In this document: positions 55,893 through 63,399 of the stretch, piece by piece | Position numbering within the stretch: the first letter of the stretch is position 1 | Layout of the letters: every line of letters starts with the position of its first letter | Assembly (NCBI RefSeq): GCF_012935715.1 | Contig: NZ_CP052860.1 | Location: 3,658,001-3,722,000, forward strand | DNA length: 64,000 bases | From: Pseudomonas sp. ADAK13 | GTDB taxonomy: Bacteria; Pseudomonadota; Gammaproteobacteria; Pseudomonadales; Pseudomonadaceae | Reading direction: 5' to 3' | Made by a program: the position numbers and the translations under genes | The notes under the pieces: generated by a model | The model's database searches: none | Told to the model about the DNA's origin: nothing | The model's input: only the letters and a program-made list of their open reading frames with translations

Positions 55893-57082
55893 ACGACGCC
55901 GTTGCCTTGCCCGCTCCCGAGACTTCTGCCCGTCGCCGCTCGTTGATCGCAGGCTGCAGCGCCCACGCGATTCACGATGGCCTGACCGATGTGATCTACG
56001 TGCTGCTGCCGATCTGGCAAGCGCAGTTCGGCATGACCTACGCCCAGATCGGCCTGCTGCGCGGTGCCTATTCCGGGATGATGGCGGTGTTCCAGCTGAT
56101 GGCCAGCCGCGCCGCCAAACGCTGGGGGCGCACGCCGATGCTGGTGGGCGGGACCGCGCTTGCCGGTGTTGCCTACCTGCTGGCGGGGCAGGCGACCGGG
56201 TTGGGCATATTGTTACTGGCGCTGCTGTTGGGCGGGCTGGGCGCAAGTACTCAGCATCCGCTGGCCTCTTCGATGATCACCGACACCTATGAGGGCGGTG
56301 GCGGGGTCAAGGAGGCGCTGTCTCAATACAACTTCTCCGGGGACATCGGCAAAACCCTGGTTCCCGGGCTGGTGGGGCTGTTACTGACGGTCATCAGCTG
56401 GCGCGCGAGCGTTACGCTTTTGGGCCTGCTGGGGTTGGCGGCGGCGGGGCTGCTGTGGTGGCTGATCCCCACGCAGGCAGCGGCGTCCACTTCCGGGAAA
56501 AACGCCAAGACACTGGTAGGAAGCGGCTCCGTCAGCGGCCTGCGTGCGCTGATCGTCACGGGCACGCTCGACAGTGCGGTGCGCATGGGGTTTCTCACGT
56601 TTTTGCCCTTTCTGCTGCAAGCCAAAGGCGCCGGCACTGCGGGAATCGGGCTGGCGTTGACCATGCTGTTTATCGGTGGCGCCTTCGGCAAATTGCTCTG
56701 CGGCTACCTCGGCGCACGCATCGGCATGATGAAAACCGTGTGGCTGACGGAGACCAGCACGGCGCTGTTGATCGTCGCGGCGGTGTACCTGCCGTTGACC
56801 GGTTTGATGGTGATGTTGCCGGTGTTGGGGCTCGCGTTGAACGGCACGTCTTCGGTGCTGTACGGCGCGGTGCCGGACCTGGCGGGCGCAGGGAAACGGG
56901 AACAGGCGTTTGCCGTGTTCTACACCGGCACCATCGGTGGTGGCGCGCTGGCGCCGGTGCTATTTGGCGGGCTGGGGGACTCGATGGGCGTGCCGGTGGC
57001 GGTGATGGTGTTGGCGGGGATGTTGTTGCTGACGTTGCCTTTGGCGTGGGTGGTGCAGCGGGGAGTGGTGCTCGAGAGATAG
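55889..57082 (+). CDS. MFS transporter, fosmidomycin-resistance (Fsr)-like
   Basis: The 397-aa 12-TM protein contains the Fsr-type start AGCSAHAIHDGLTDVIYVLLPIWQ, ASTQHPLASSMITDTYEGGG and SQYNFSGDIGKTLVPGLVG. These sequences are typical of the FSR exporter group. It overlaps the upstream MFS gene by 4 nt. The two pumps may share an inducer; the substrates are unknown. Confidence 0.87.
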   Translation: MNDAVALPAPETSARRRSLIAGCSAHAIHDGLTDVIYVLLPIWQAQFGMTYAQIGLLRGAYSGMMAVFQLMASRAAKRWGRTPMLVGGTALAGVAYLLAGQATGLGILLLALLLGGLGASTQHPLASSMITDTYEGGGGVKEALSQYNFSGDIGKTLVPGLVGLLLTVISWRASVTLLGLLGLAAAGLLWWLIPTQAAASTSGKNAKTLVGSGSVSGLRALIVTGTLDSAVRMGFLTFLPFLLQAKGAGTAGIGLALTMLFIGGAFGKLLCGYLGARIGMMKTVWLTETSTALLIVAAVYLPLTGLMVMLPVLGLALNGTSSVLYGAVPDLAGAGKREQAFAVFYTGTIGGGALAPVLFGGLGDSMGVPVAVMVLAGMLLLTLPLAWVVQRGVVLER

Positions 57083-57110
57083 CCGTCTTTTCGGATGGTG
57101 AATTCAGTTC

Positions 57111-57150
57111 CTTGTGGGAGCTGTCGAGCTTTAGCGAGGCTGCGATGGGG
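57111..57150. repeat. Degenerate REP remnant
   Basis: CTTGTGGGAGCTGTCGAGC followed by TTTAGCGAGGCTGCGATGGG resembles a decayed or different REP class between two convergent genes. No other feature is seen in this gap. Confidence 0.5.
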
Positions 57151-57192
57151 TCCGCACTGCAACCATTGATGCCAGCTGACCCAACCGAAAAC

Positions 57193-58005
57193 CTATCTCA
57201 TCAGCGATGCGATCCGCTGCGCATCCTCCGGCGTCGCCGGGTTGTACACCACCATATTCAGATCCTTGCGCCCATCGACCGCAAACACCGAATACTCAAA
57301 TTCAATCGGCCCCAACACCGAATGGCGTATCCGCTTGACGCCATCACCATGGGCACCCTGAACGTCGTTCTCGCTCCACATCGCTTTAAACTCAGGACTA
57401 CGCCGACACAGTTCATCGACCATCGGCTGCACCTGCTCTGCCGCACCTGAGCGCGCCGTATCAATCCGGAAGGCGCCCAACACAAACCGCGCCACGCTTT
57501 CCCAATCGTATTGGGCCGCGCGGGAATTCGGATCCAGGAACATGAAACGCAGGATATTTCGCTGTTCCGGCGCCTGGGATCCGTAGTCCATCAACATCAC
57601 CGTCGCCGCCTGGTTCCAGGCCACCACATCCCACGTCGCCGTACGCAGGATCGCGGCGCTGGGGTTCAAGGCATCCAGCACCCGTTGCAGGCGTGGCGTC
57701 ACCGTTTCGTTCTGCTGATAGCGCACTTCGGGTGGGCGTCCGAAGGCCAGCAGGAACAGATGTTCGCGTTCGATATCCGTCAGCATCAACGCCTGAGCAA
57801 TGCGTTCCAGCACTTCCACCGACGGCGCGCCGCCACGGCCCTGTTCCAGCCAGGTGTACCAGGTGGGGCTGATATTCGCGCGCTGCGCCACTTCCTCACG
57901 GCGCAACCCGGGCGTACGCCGCCGTGCCGATGAGAAGCCGAACGCCGCCGGATCGAGCCGTGTGCGACGGTCTTTCAGATAGCTGCCCAGCGGGTTTGCG
58001 CTCAT
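57193..58005 (-). CDS. XRE-family regulator with MmyB-like ligand-binding domain
   Basis: The 270-aa protein starts NPLGSYLKDRRTRLDPAAFGF and RRRTPGLRREEVAQRANISPTWYTWLEQGRGG, the signature HTH of MmyB-type regulators. A PAS-like C-domain follows (AAILRTATWDVVAWNQAATVMLMDY, RNILRFMFLDPNSR). Such proteins often control a divergent oxidoreductase. The divergent SDR gene 95 bp away fits this, with a palindrome between them. Confidence 0.9.
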   Translation of the reverse strand: MSANPLGSYLKDRRTRLDPAAFGFSSARRRTPGLRREEVAQRANISPTWYTWLEQGRGGAPSVEVLERIAQALMLTDIEREHLFLLAFGRPPEVRYQQNETVTPRLQRVLDALNPSAAILRTATWDVVAWNQAATVMLMDYGSQAPEQRNILRFMFLDPNSRAAQYDWESVARFVLGAFRIDTARSGAAEQVQPMVDELCRRSPEFKAMWSENDVQGAHGDGVKRIRHSVLGPIEFEYSVFAVDGRKDLNMVVYNPATPEDAQRIASLMR

Positions 58006-58042
58006 AGCCTGTTAGCCTCTATACCCTGATAACTTCACTACT

Positions 58043-58059
58043 TTACCCGTATAGGGTAA
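58043..58059. promoter_or_regulatory. Palindromic operator between MmyB-type regulator and SDR gene
   Basis: TTACCCGTATAGGGTAA is a perfect 6-bp inverted repeat with a 5-nt centre. A related TATACCCTGATAA lies 20 bp away (58020-58032). Both are in the divergent promoter gap and are likely regulator sites. Confidence 0.65.
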
Positions 58060-58100
58060 GCGCACAGATTAGTCTCTGAATACACACGGAGATACGGTTC

Positions 58101-58997
58101 ATGCGCATATTTATCACGGGTGCCAGCGGATTTATCGGGTCGGCTGCCGTCAAGGAGCTGATCTCGGCGGGCCATGAAGTACTGGGGTTGTGCCGCTCGG
58201 ATGACAAGGTGGCAGCGCTGGAGGCGGCCGGTGCCCAGGTGCACCGTGGGTCGCTTGAGGACCTTGAAAGCCTAAAGGCCGGCGCCGCCCAAGCGGACGG
58301 CGTGATTCACCTGGCGTTCAATCATGACTTCTCGACATTCGTCGCGAACTGCGAGGATGACCGCCGGGTTATTCAGGCGCTGGGTGAGGTACTTGCCGGG
58401 TCGGATCGACCGCTGATCATCACCTCCGGCGTCGGGATCGCGAGCACCGTGCCGGGCCAGTTGGCGACGGAGGATGGCGCGGTGGTGACCTCCGCGCAGA
58501 TTCCCCGTGCAGCGTCGGAAGAAGCGGCCAACGCTGTAGCCGCGACGGGTGTGAATGTATCGGTAATGCGTTTGCCTCAAGTACACGACACCTTCAGGCA
58601 GGGGCTGGTCAGCCCGGTGATCGAGTTGTATCGCGAGAAGGGCGTTTGCGCCTACATCGCAGACGGGAAAAACCGTTGGCCGGCGGCACATATTCTGGAT
58701 GTGGCGCGGCTCTACAGGCTGGCGATTGAAAAGGCTGAGCCGGGCGCGAGGTATCACGCGGTGGCGGAGGAGGGTGTGTCGCAGCGGGAGATAGCCGAGG
58801 TGTTGGGGACGCGGCTAGGGTTGCCGGTTAAATCCATTGCTGCTGGAGAGGCTCAAGGTTTTTTTGGGTGGTTGTCGATGTTTACCGCTCACGATATGCC
58901 AGCGTCCAGTGCGATTACGCGCGCGACGTTGGGATGGGAACCGGTGGGACCGGGGCTGCTGGTGGATCTTGCGCAGTTGGAGGGAATTGAAGGCTGA
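58101..58997 (+). CDS. NAD(P)-dependent epimerase/dehydratase-like SDR
   Basis: The 298-aa extended or atypical SDR has nucleotide motif FITGASGFIGSAAVKEL. DGVIHLAFNHDF is the NB-like strand, and WPAAHILDVARLYRLAIEKAEPG is the typical epimerase-family C-terminal part. The usual YxxxK is replaced by a sequence around PRAASEEAANAV, so catalysis may differ. It is the probable target of the divergent MmyB-type regulator. Confidence 0.87.
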   Translation: MRIFITGASGFIGSAAVKELISAGHEVLGLCRSDDKVAALEAAGAQVHRGSLEDLESLKAGAAQADGVIHLAFNHDFSTFVANCEDDRRVIQALGEVLAGSDRPLIITSGVGIASTVPGQLATEDGAVVTSAQIPRAASEEAANAVAATGVNVSVMRLPQVHDTFRQGLVSPVIELYREKGVCAYIADGKNRWPAAHILDVARLYRLAIEKAEPGARYHAVAEEGVSQREIAEVLGTRLGLPVKSIAAGEAQGFFGWLSMFTAHDMPASSAITRATLGWEPVGPGLLVDLAQLEGIEG

Positions 58998-59117
58998 AGC
59001 GCGGAATAGTCTGAATATTTGAATCTTGCTCCATTGCCTACACAATCATCAGAATCGTCCCGGTTGTACGCCTTGGGCGACCTCTTTAAGGTTCGTCAGC
59101 CGCTGCCCATCAGCGGT

Positions 59118-59284
59118 CGGGTTTAGTAGCCCGATTTGATCAACGGCGTATGGCTGTGCCATTTCTCAGACGTTTGAATGTCTGGTCTTTATGGTGGCTG
59201 TACGCGGGGCGCCTTTGGGCGCGCCGGTTTCGTTGATCAACCGGTCTACTAACCCGCGTATAGCCGCCACCCTTTGTTTAGTAG
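59118..59284 (+). ncRNA. Structured leader upstream of the DUF6124 gene
   Basis: An arm at 59118-59145 (CGGGTTTAGTAGCCCGATTT plus GATCAACG) is matched by an inverted arm at 59231-59256 (CGTTGATCAACCGGTCTACT plus AACCCG). Between them are smaller hairpins, for example CAGAC...GTCTG and GGCGCC...GGCGCGCC. A third TTTAGTAGC box lies at 59277-59285. The whole ends 33 nt before the next gene. It could be a cis-regulatory leader or a separate small RNA. Confidence 0.5.
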
Positions 59285-59317
59285 CTCTGGAAGGTGGTCC
59301 TAACCGAGGATCAACAG

Positions 59318-59557
59318 ATGTGTACTGACTCGTATAACTCACCCGTAAGAATATTCAGCGTACGTCCCGAAATCGGCACCGATGCATTGCTCGCCAACGC
59401 CTACGAAACCATTGCCGGCGCTGGCGCCATGACCAACGAATTTGCAGATAACCTGCCAGACGAGCATCGCTGTCTGGCCTTGGCGATTCAGCAAACCATT
59501 GAGTTGGGCCTGATGCTGGTGGAGGCGGCACAAGACCGCGTGGACTCAGTCGCCTAG
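59318..59557 (+). CDS. Short DUF6124-type protein
   Basis: The 79-aa protein matches the C-terminal part of the Pseudomonas DUF6124 family: RIFSVRPEIGTDALLANAYETI..., DEHRCLALAIQQTIELGLMLVEAAQDRV. The usual N-terminal about 45 residues are absent, so this is a short or truncated version. I start at 59318 with CGAGGA upstream. The function is unknown. The gene is preceded by the structured leader at 59118-59284. Confidence 0.72.
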   Translation: MCTDSYNSPVRIFSVRPEIGTDALLANAYETIAGAGAMTNEFADNLPDEHRCLALAIQQTIELGLMLVEAAQDRVDSVA

Positions 59558-59621
59558 GCATTCTGTAACAGGCTTGCCTTCCCAGGCCGCCCATACCAAG
59601 GGGAAGGAAGCCAAATGTCTG

Positions 59622-60545
59622 TTAGCTGGAACGTTCCCGCCTCAAATCCAAACGGTCTGCGAGACTCGCCGCCTCTTCAATCAGCGCGTCACAGAACGCG
59701 TCGACGAAGAGAGAGGACGGTCGATAATCGGGCCTGATCAACATGACCCGATACGGAATCGATACGCTGATCGGCCGAATGGTCAGCCCGTCACCGGCCT
59801 CCGCCACCGCCGTCAACGGGTTGATAATTGCCACTCCCAGTTGTTGCCTGACCATGGCACACACCGACGCAGCATTGGTTGTTTCGACCACAATATGCCT
59901 GTCGACGCCGGCCCGGCGGAAGTGCTCATCGAGGGTTTGACGATAGATATCCAGGCCCGACAGGTTGATGAAATTGACCCCCTGAAAGTCTTCCAGTGTC
60001 AGCAACGGTTTAGCCAACAAAGGATCACCGTCCGGCAGTACGCACACCATGTCGGAACAAAAAAGCAGTTTCCCCTGTGTGCCCTGAGGCGCATGTTCGC
60101 CTTCGGTCAATCCGAGGTCGTAACGCTGGGCGCTGAGTGATTCTTCCAGCTGGGGCGTTTCCTGTGCCGCAATGCTCAAGGCTATGCCGACATGCTGCTG
60201 AAAGCGCTTAAAGACCTTGGGCAAAAGCGTCTGAGAAAACAGCGGAAGACACGTGACGCTCAGTTGGCCATGTTCAAAGCGACGAATTGACTGTGCAACG
60301 CTGTTGATTCGTTCCAGGCCGATGTAGGAGCGCTCGACCTCTTCGAACAGCATGATCGCCTGGGCTGTCGGTACCAGCTTTCCTCCCGCGCGATCAAAGA
60401 GTCGCAGGCCCGAAAGCTTTTCCAGTCGCGCCAGCTCCCGGCTGACCGTCGGTTGGGAAGTAAATAGCAGCTGCGCCGCTCCCGTGACGCTGCCGGCCTG
60501 CATGATGGCCCGGAACACCTCGATATGCCGTATGGATACTTCCAT
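59622..60545 (-). CDS. lysR: LysR, activator of lysA
   Basis: The 307-aa protein aligns by eye with E. coli LysR over its length. It starts VSIRHIEVFRAIMQAGSVTGAAQLLFTSQPTVSRELARLE and has FSQTLLPKVFKRFQQHVGI, EESLSAQRYDLGLTEGEHAP, VVETTNAASVCAMVRQQLGV and NPLTAVAEAGDGL. LysR responds to diaminopimelate and activates the divergent lysA, here 126 bp away. The match in sequence and arrangement makes the name secure. Confidence 0.92.
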   Translation of the reverse strand: MEVSIRHIEVFRAIMQAGSVTGAAQLLFTSQPTVSRELARLEKLSGLRLFDRAGGKLVPTAQAIMLFEEVERSYIGLERINSVAQSIRRFEHGQLSVTCLPLFSQTLLPKVFKRFQQHVGIALSIAAQETPQLEESLSAQRYDLGLTEGEHAPQGTQGKLLFCSDMVCVLPDGDPLLAKPLLTLEDFQGVNFINLSGLDIYRQTLDEHFRRAGVDRHIVVETTNAASVCAMVRQQLGVAIINPLTAVAEAGDGLTIRPISVSIPYRVMLIRPDYRPSSLFVDAFCDALIEEAASLADRLDLRRERSS

Positions 60546-60670
60546 CCCTGACCTCTACCCAATTGACCAAGCCATATCAAAACTGAATTGCATGGCAAAG
60601 AATAGGTATTTTATTGAATGCAAAGCGCCGGGCATGCTGGTTCTCTCTCTATTTCAGAAAGAAAAACGCC

Positions 60671-61909
60671 ATGCCCAACACCTCCGTTTTCCAGTCGTTG
60701 GCCGATTCTGCAAGACAGCACGGTACCCCGCTCTGGTGTTATGAGGCCGAGACCATCCGGGCCCGCATCAATCAATTGCAGGGTTTTGATGGGGTTCGAT
60801 ACGCGCAGAAAGCCTGCTCCAACCTGCATATTCTTCGGTTGATTCGCGAACAAGACGTACGGATCGATGCGGTGTCGCTGGGGGAAATCGAGCGGGCACT
60901 GCTGGCTGGATTCAGCCCTGATGGTGACCCGGCCGGCATTGTTTTTACCTGTGATTTATTCGATGAAGCGACATTGCGCCGTGTGGTGGAACTGCAAGTG
61001 GAAGTGAACACAGGCTCGATTGATATGCTGCGCCAACTGGGTCAGCGGTCGCCCGGCCACCGCGTTTGGCTACGGATCAATCCGGGGTTCGGCCACGGTC
61101 ACAGCCGCAAGACCAACACCGGTGGCGAAAACAGCAAGCACGGAATCTGGCACGAGCAGGTCCAGGACGCGCTCAACGTGATCCGGCAATTCGGCCTGAC
61201 GCTGGTGGGTGTGCACATGCATATCGGCTCCGGTGTGGATTACGCGCACCTTGAGCAAGTGAGCTGTGCGATGGTCTTGGTGGTGAAGGCGCTGGACCAC
61301 GATATCGAGGCATTTTCCATCGGCGGGGGGCTTGCCACGCCTTATCGTCCGGAAGATGAACCGGTGGATATCCAGCGTTATGCGAGCACATGGCGCCAGG
61401 CCAAACACGAGATTGAAGGCTGGCTCGGTCATCCGGTACGCATGGAGATCGAGCCTGGCCGCTTCCTGGTCGCGGAGTCGGGCTATCTGGTCACCGAAGT
61501 TCGGGCGGTAAAAAAAGTGGGTAGCAGGAACTTCATCCTGGTGGATGCCGGCTTCAATGACCTGATGCGGCCTGCGCTCTATGGTGCCTATCACCACATG
61601 ACTTTACTGGATGCCCACGGTGTGCCGGTCAACCGCCCGGAGCACCTGTGCGTAGTGGGCGGCCCGTTGTGCGAGGCCGGCGATATTTTCACCCAGGATG
61701 AACAGGGCATCACGCTCCGCATGTTGCCGCAAGCGCAGGTTGGCGATTGGTTGGTGATTCACGACACCGGCGCGTATGGCGCCGCCATGTCGTCCAATTA
61801 CAATAGCCGCCCGCTGCTGCCAGAGGTATTGATCGAGCAAGGGCAGGGGAAATTGATTCGACGCCCGCAACCGCTGTCGGACTTGCTGGCCTTGGAATTG
61901 GGGCTTTAA
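60671..61909 (+). CDS. lysA: Diaminopimelate decarboxylase (E. coli-type LysA)
   Basis: The 412-aa PLP enzyme has the PLP lysine in RYAQKACSNLHILRLIREQ, phosphate-binding HMHIGSGVDYAHLEQV and SIGGGLATPY. The substrate Cys/Glu loop GPLCEAGDIFTQ is followed by HDTGAYGAAMSSNYNSRPLLPEVL. It catalyses the last step of lysine synthesis. It resembles E. coli LysA far more than the LysA that Pseudomonas usually has beside dapF, so it is probably a second copy. I start at 60671. A terminator follows. Confidence 0.93.
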   Translation: MPNTSVFQSLADSARQHGTPLWCYEAETIRARINQLQGFDGVRYAQKACSNLHILRLIREQDVRIDAVSLGEIERALLAGFSPDGDPAGIVFTCDLFDEATLRRVVELQVEVNTGSIDMLRQLGQRSPGHRVWLRINPGFGHGHSRKTNTGGENSKHGIWHEQVQDALNVIRQFGLTLVGVHMHIGSGVDYAHLEQVSCAMVLVVKALDHDIEAFSIGGGLATPYRPEDEPVDIQRYASTWRQAKHEIEGWLGHPVRMEIEPGRFLVAESGYLVTEVRAVKKVGSRNFILVDAGFNDLMRPALYGAYHHMTLLDAHGVPVNRPEHLCVVGGPLCEAGDIFTQDEQGITLRMLPQAQVGDWLVIHDTGAYGAAMSSNYNSRPLLPEVLIEQGQGKLIRRPQPLSDLLALELGL

Positions 61910-61918
61910 CGCCACCCA

Positions 61919-61951
61919 TAAAAAAACCGGCCACCAAGAGCCGGTTTTTTT
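61919..61951 (+). terminator. Rho-independent terminator after lysA
   Basis: AAAAAAACCGGC and GCCGGTTTTTTT pair around an 8-nt loop, 10 bp after the lysA stop. Confidence 0.9.
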
Positions 61952-61998
61952 ACACATCCTCCGTCAACAACCATCCTGACGCAGGACCTAAATCTGAG

Positions 61999-62072
61999 TG
62001 GAGCGGGTAGAGGGAATCGAACCCTCATCTAAAGCTTGGGAAGCTTTCGTTCTACCACTAAACTATACCCGC
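61999..62072 (-). tRNA. tRNA-Gly (anticodon CCC)
   Basis: The minus strand reads GCGGGTATAGTTTAGTGGTA, then an anticodon arm with stem AAAGC/GCTTT and loop TTCCCAA, then GGGTTCGATTCCC and the encoded CCA end (74 nt). The acceptor stem GCGGGTA/TACCCGC pairs perfectly. The anticodon CCC reads GGG. Confidence 0.95.
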
Positions 62073-62209
62073 TCAGAGCGGCTGACTTTGTACCAGATGT
62101 GCTCGCGGATTTGAAGTTTTTCTTCGAAAATTCTGTGTTTTACGTGCTAACGGTCGGTCGTGGGCAGGTGGACCCCCTGGGAAATCCAGCCCACCCACAA
62201 CCCCACCGC

Positions 62210-63094
62210 TCATACGGCAAATGCATGCTGTGGCTGCGACGCGTGGTACCGCAACCGGCTCGGTTGCTGCTCCGGCCTCAAAAAGCCCATCAACGCCTCC
62301 CGGCTATCCCGGCACGCGGCCTTGTGCTCCATGTCCAAAAAGTGCCCGGTCGCTTGAATCGTCCCAAAGCTGCTTTTCGCAATATGTTGCCCAAATAACT
62401 TGGCGTCCTGAGCGCTGGTGTACTCGTCCCATTCGCCGTTCAAGAACAGCACCGGAATCTCAATCTGCTTCGCCGCCTTGAGGTAGCACAGCCGGTCGCT
62501 GTTCAGCACGTGGCTGATGTGAAAGTGCATCTGCCCATACTCATGCTCGGCCAGGCTGCTCACGTGTTTGTAGTTGTAGCGCTTGAACAGCGACGGCAGG
62601 TGTTTGCCGATGGTGCTGTTGACCAAGTGGCCCACGCGGTCGCGGTCGAGGTTGCCGAGGTAGTCGACACCGCGCTCCAAATAGTCGCGCATCGGGGTGT
62701 TGATCACCGGGGAGAACGAGCTGATCACGGCCTTTTCCACACGGCGCGGCCGGTGGGAGAGGGCGACAAGGGTCGCGGCGCCGCCCCAGGAAAAGGACAG
62801 CACGTGTTCGGCGGCGAAGTGGTCAATGAGTTCCAGAAGGATCTGGCCCTCGACTTCTTTCGTCAGCATCTGCTCGTGGCGGTTGTGGATTTTTGAGCGA
62901 CCGGCGTAGGGCTGGTCGTACAAAACCACGTTGAACGTCGGGTGCAGGCTTTTCACGGTCTGGGCGAAAGACGCGGTGGTGGCCATTGAGCCGTTGACCA
63001 GGATGATGGTCTTGGCGGCTGCGTCCGCGCGATAGAACTCCGTGTAAACCCGATACTGACCCTGTATATCCAGCACAGCGATTTCTGGCCTCAT
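62210..63094 (-). CDS. phaG: (R)-3-hydroxyacyl-ACP:CoA transacylase/thioesterase PhaG
   Basis: The 294-aa alpha/beta hydrolase starts MRPEIAVLDIQGQYRVYTEF, which I recall as the start of P. putida PhaG. It continues TTASFAQTVKSLHPTFNVV and the nucleophile region VLSFSWGGAATLVALSH. The acid/His region follows (NGEWDEYTSAQDA, TGHFLDMEHK), and it ends QHAFAV. RhlA is a relative but differs more. PhaG diverts 3-hydroxyacyl-ACP from fatty-acid synthesis to medium-chain PHA. The ATG at 63094 has AGGAG upstream. Confidence 0.92.
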   Translation of the reverse strand: MRPEIAVLDIQGQYRVYTEFYRADAAAKTIILVNGSMATTASFAQTVKSLHPTFNVVLYDQPYAGRSKIHNRHEQMLTKEVEGQILLELIDHFAAEHVLSFSWGGAATLVALSHRPRRVEKAVISSFSPVINTPMRDYLERGVDYLGNLDRDRVGHLVNSTIGKHLPSLFKRYNYKHVSSLAEHEYGQMHFHISHVLNSDRLCYLKAAKQIEIPVLFLNGEWDEYTSAQDAKLFGQHIAKSSFGTIQATGHFLDMEHKAACRDSREALMGFLRPEQQPSRLRYHASQPQHAFAV

Positions 63095-63399
63095 GTCATA
63101 AGACTCCTGGCAAGCGGGTAATGCGCGCAGATCACTCTGCACGAGCTTTGTGACAGGTAGGCATACGCCTGGAAGTGAGGGCCCATGTCGGTCCGGTACT
63201 GGCAGGCCGACGGGTGTTGTTATGGCGGGCAATTTGCCGTAAGAGGCCCGCAGATCAAGCGTGCGGACGGGCAAAGTGTTTCTTGTAGGTAGGGGTGACT
63301 CGCCAGTCAGATTGCGGCTGGCTGGGTTGATTCAAGCATCAGGGATGCCAGTTCGCCAGTCACAGGCGTGGTTTTTTGCCACCATCGGCTGAACGGTCA
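63095..63399. other. 305-bp gap upstream of phaG
   Basis: No gene is apparent here. An in-frame extension of phaG to 63274 exists, but its 60 residues resemble nothing and AGGAG marks the downstream start. The region presumably holds the phaG promoter and a leader. GGCAAGCGGGTAATGCGCGC and GCCAGTCAGATTGCGGCTGGC are short imperfect dyads. Confidence 0.5.

Noticed and set aside
61999..62072. tRNA-Gly as an integration site of a genomic island
   Set aside because: No integrase gene and no repeated 3' tRNA fragment is visible on either side within the window.
62210..63274. 354-residue version of phaG starting at 63274
   Set aside because: The known PhaG N-terminus begins at 63094 with AGGAG upstream; the extension resembles no protein.
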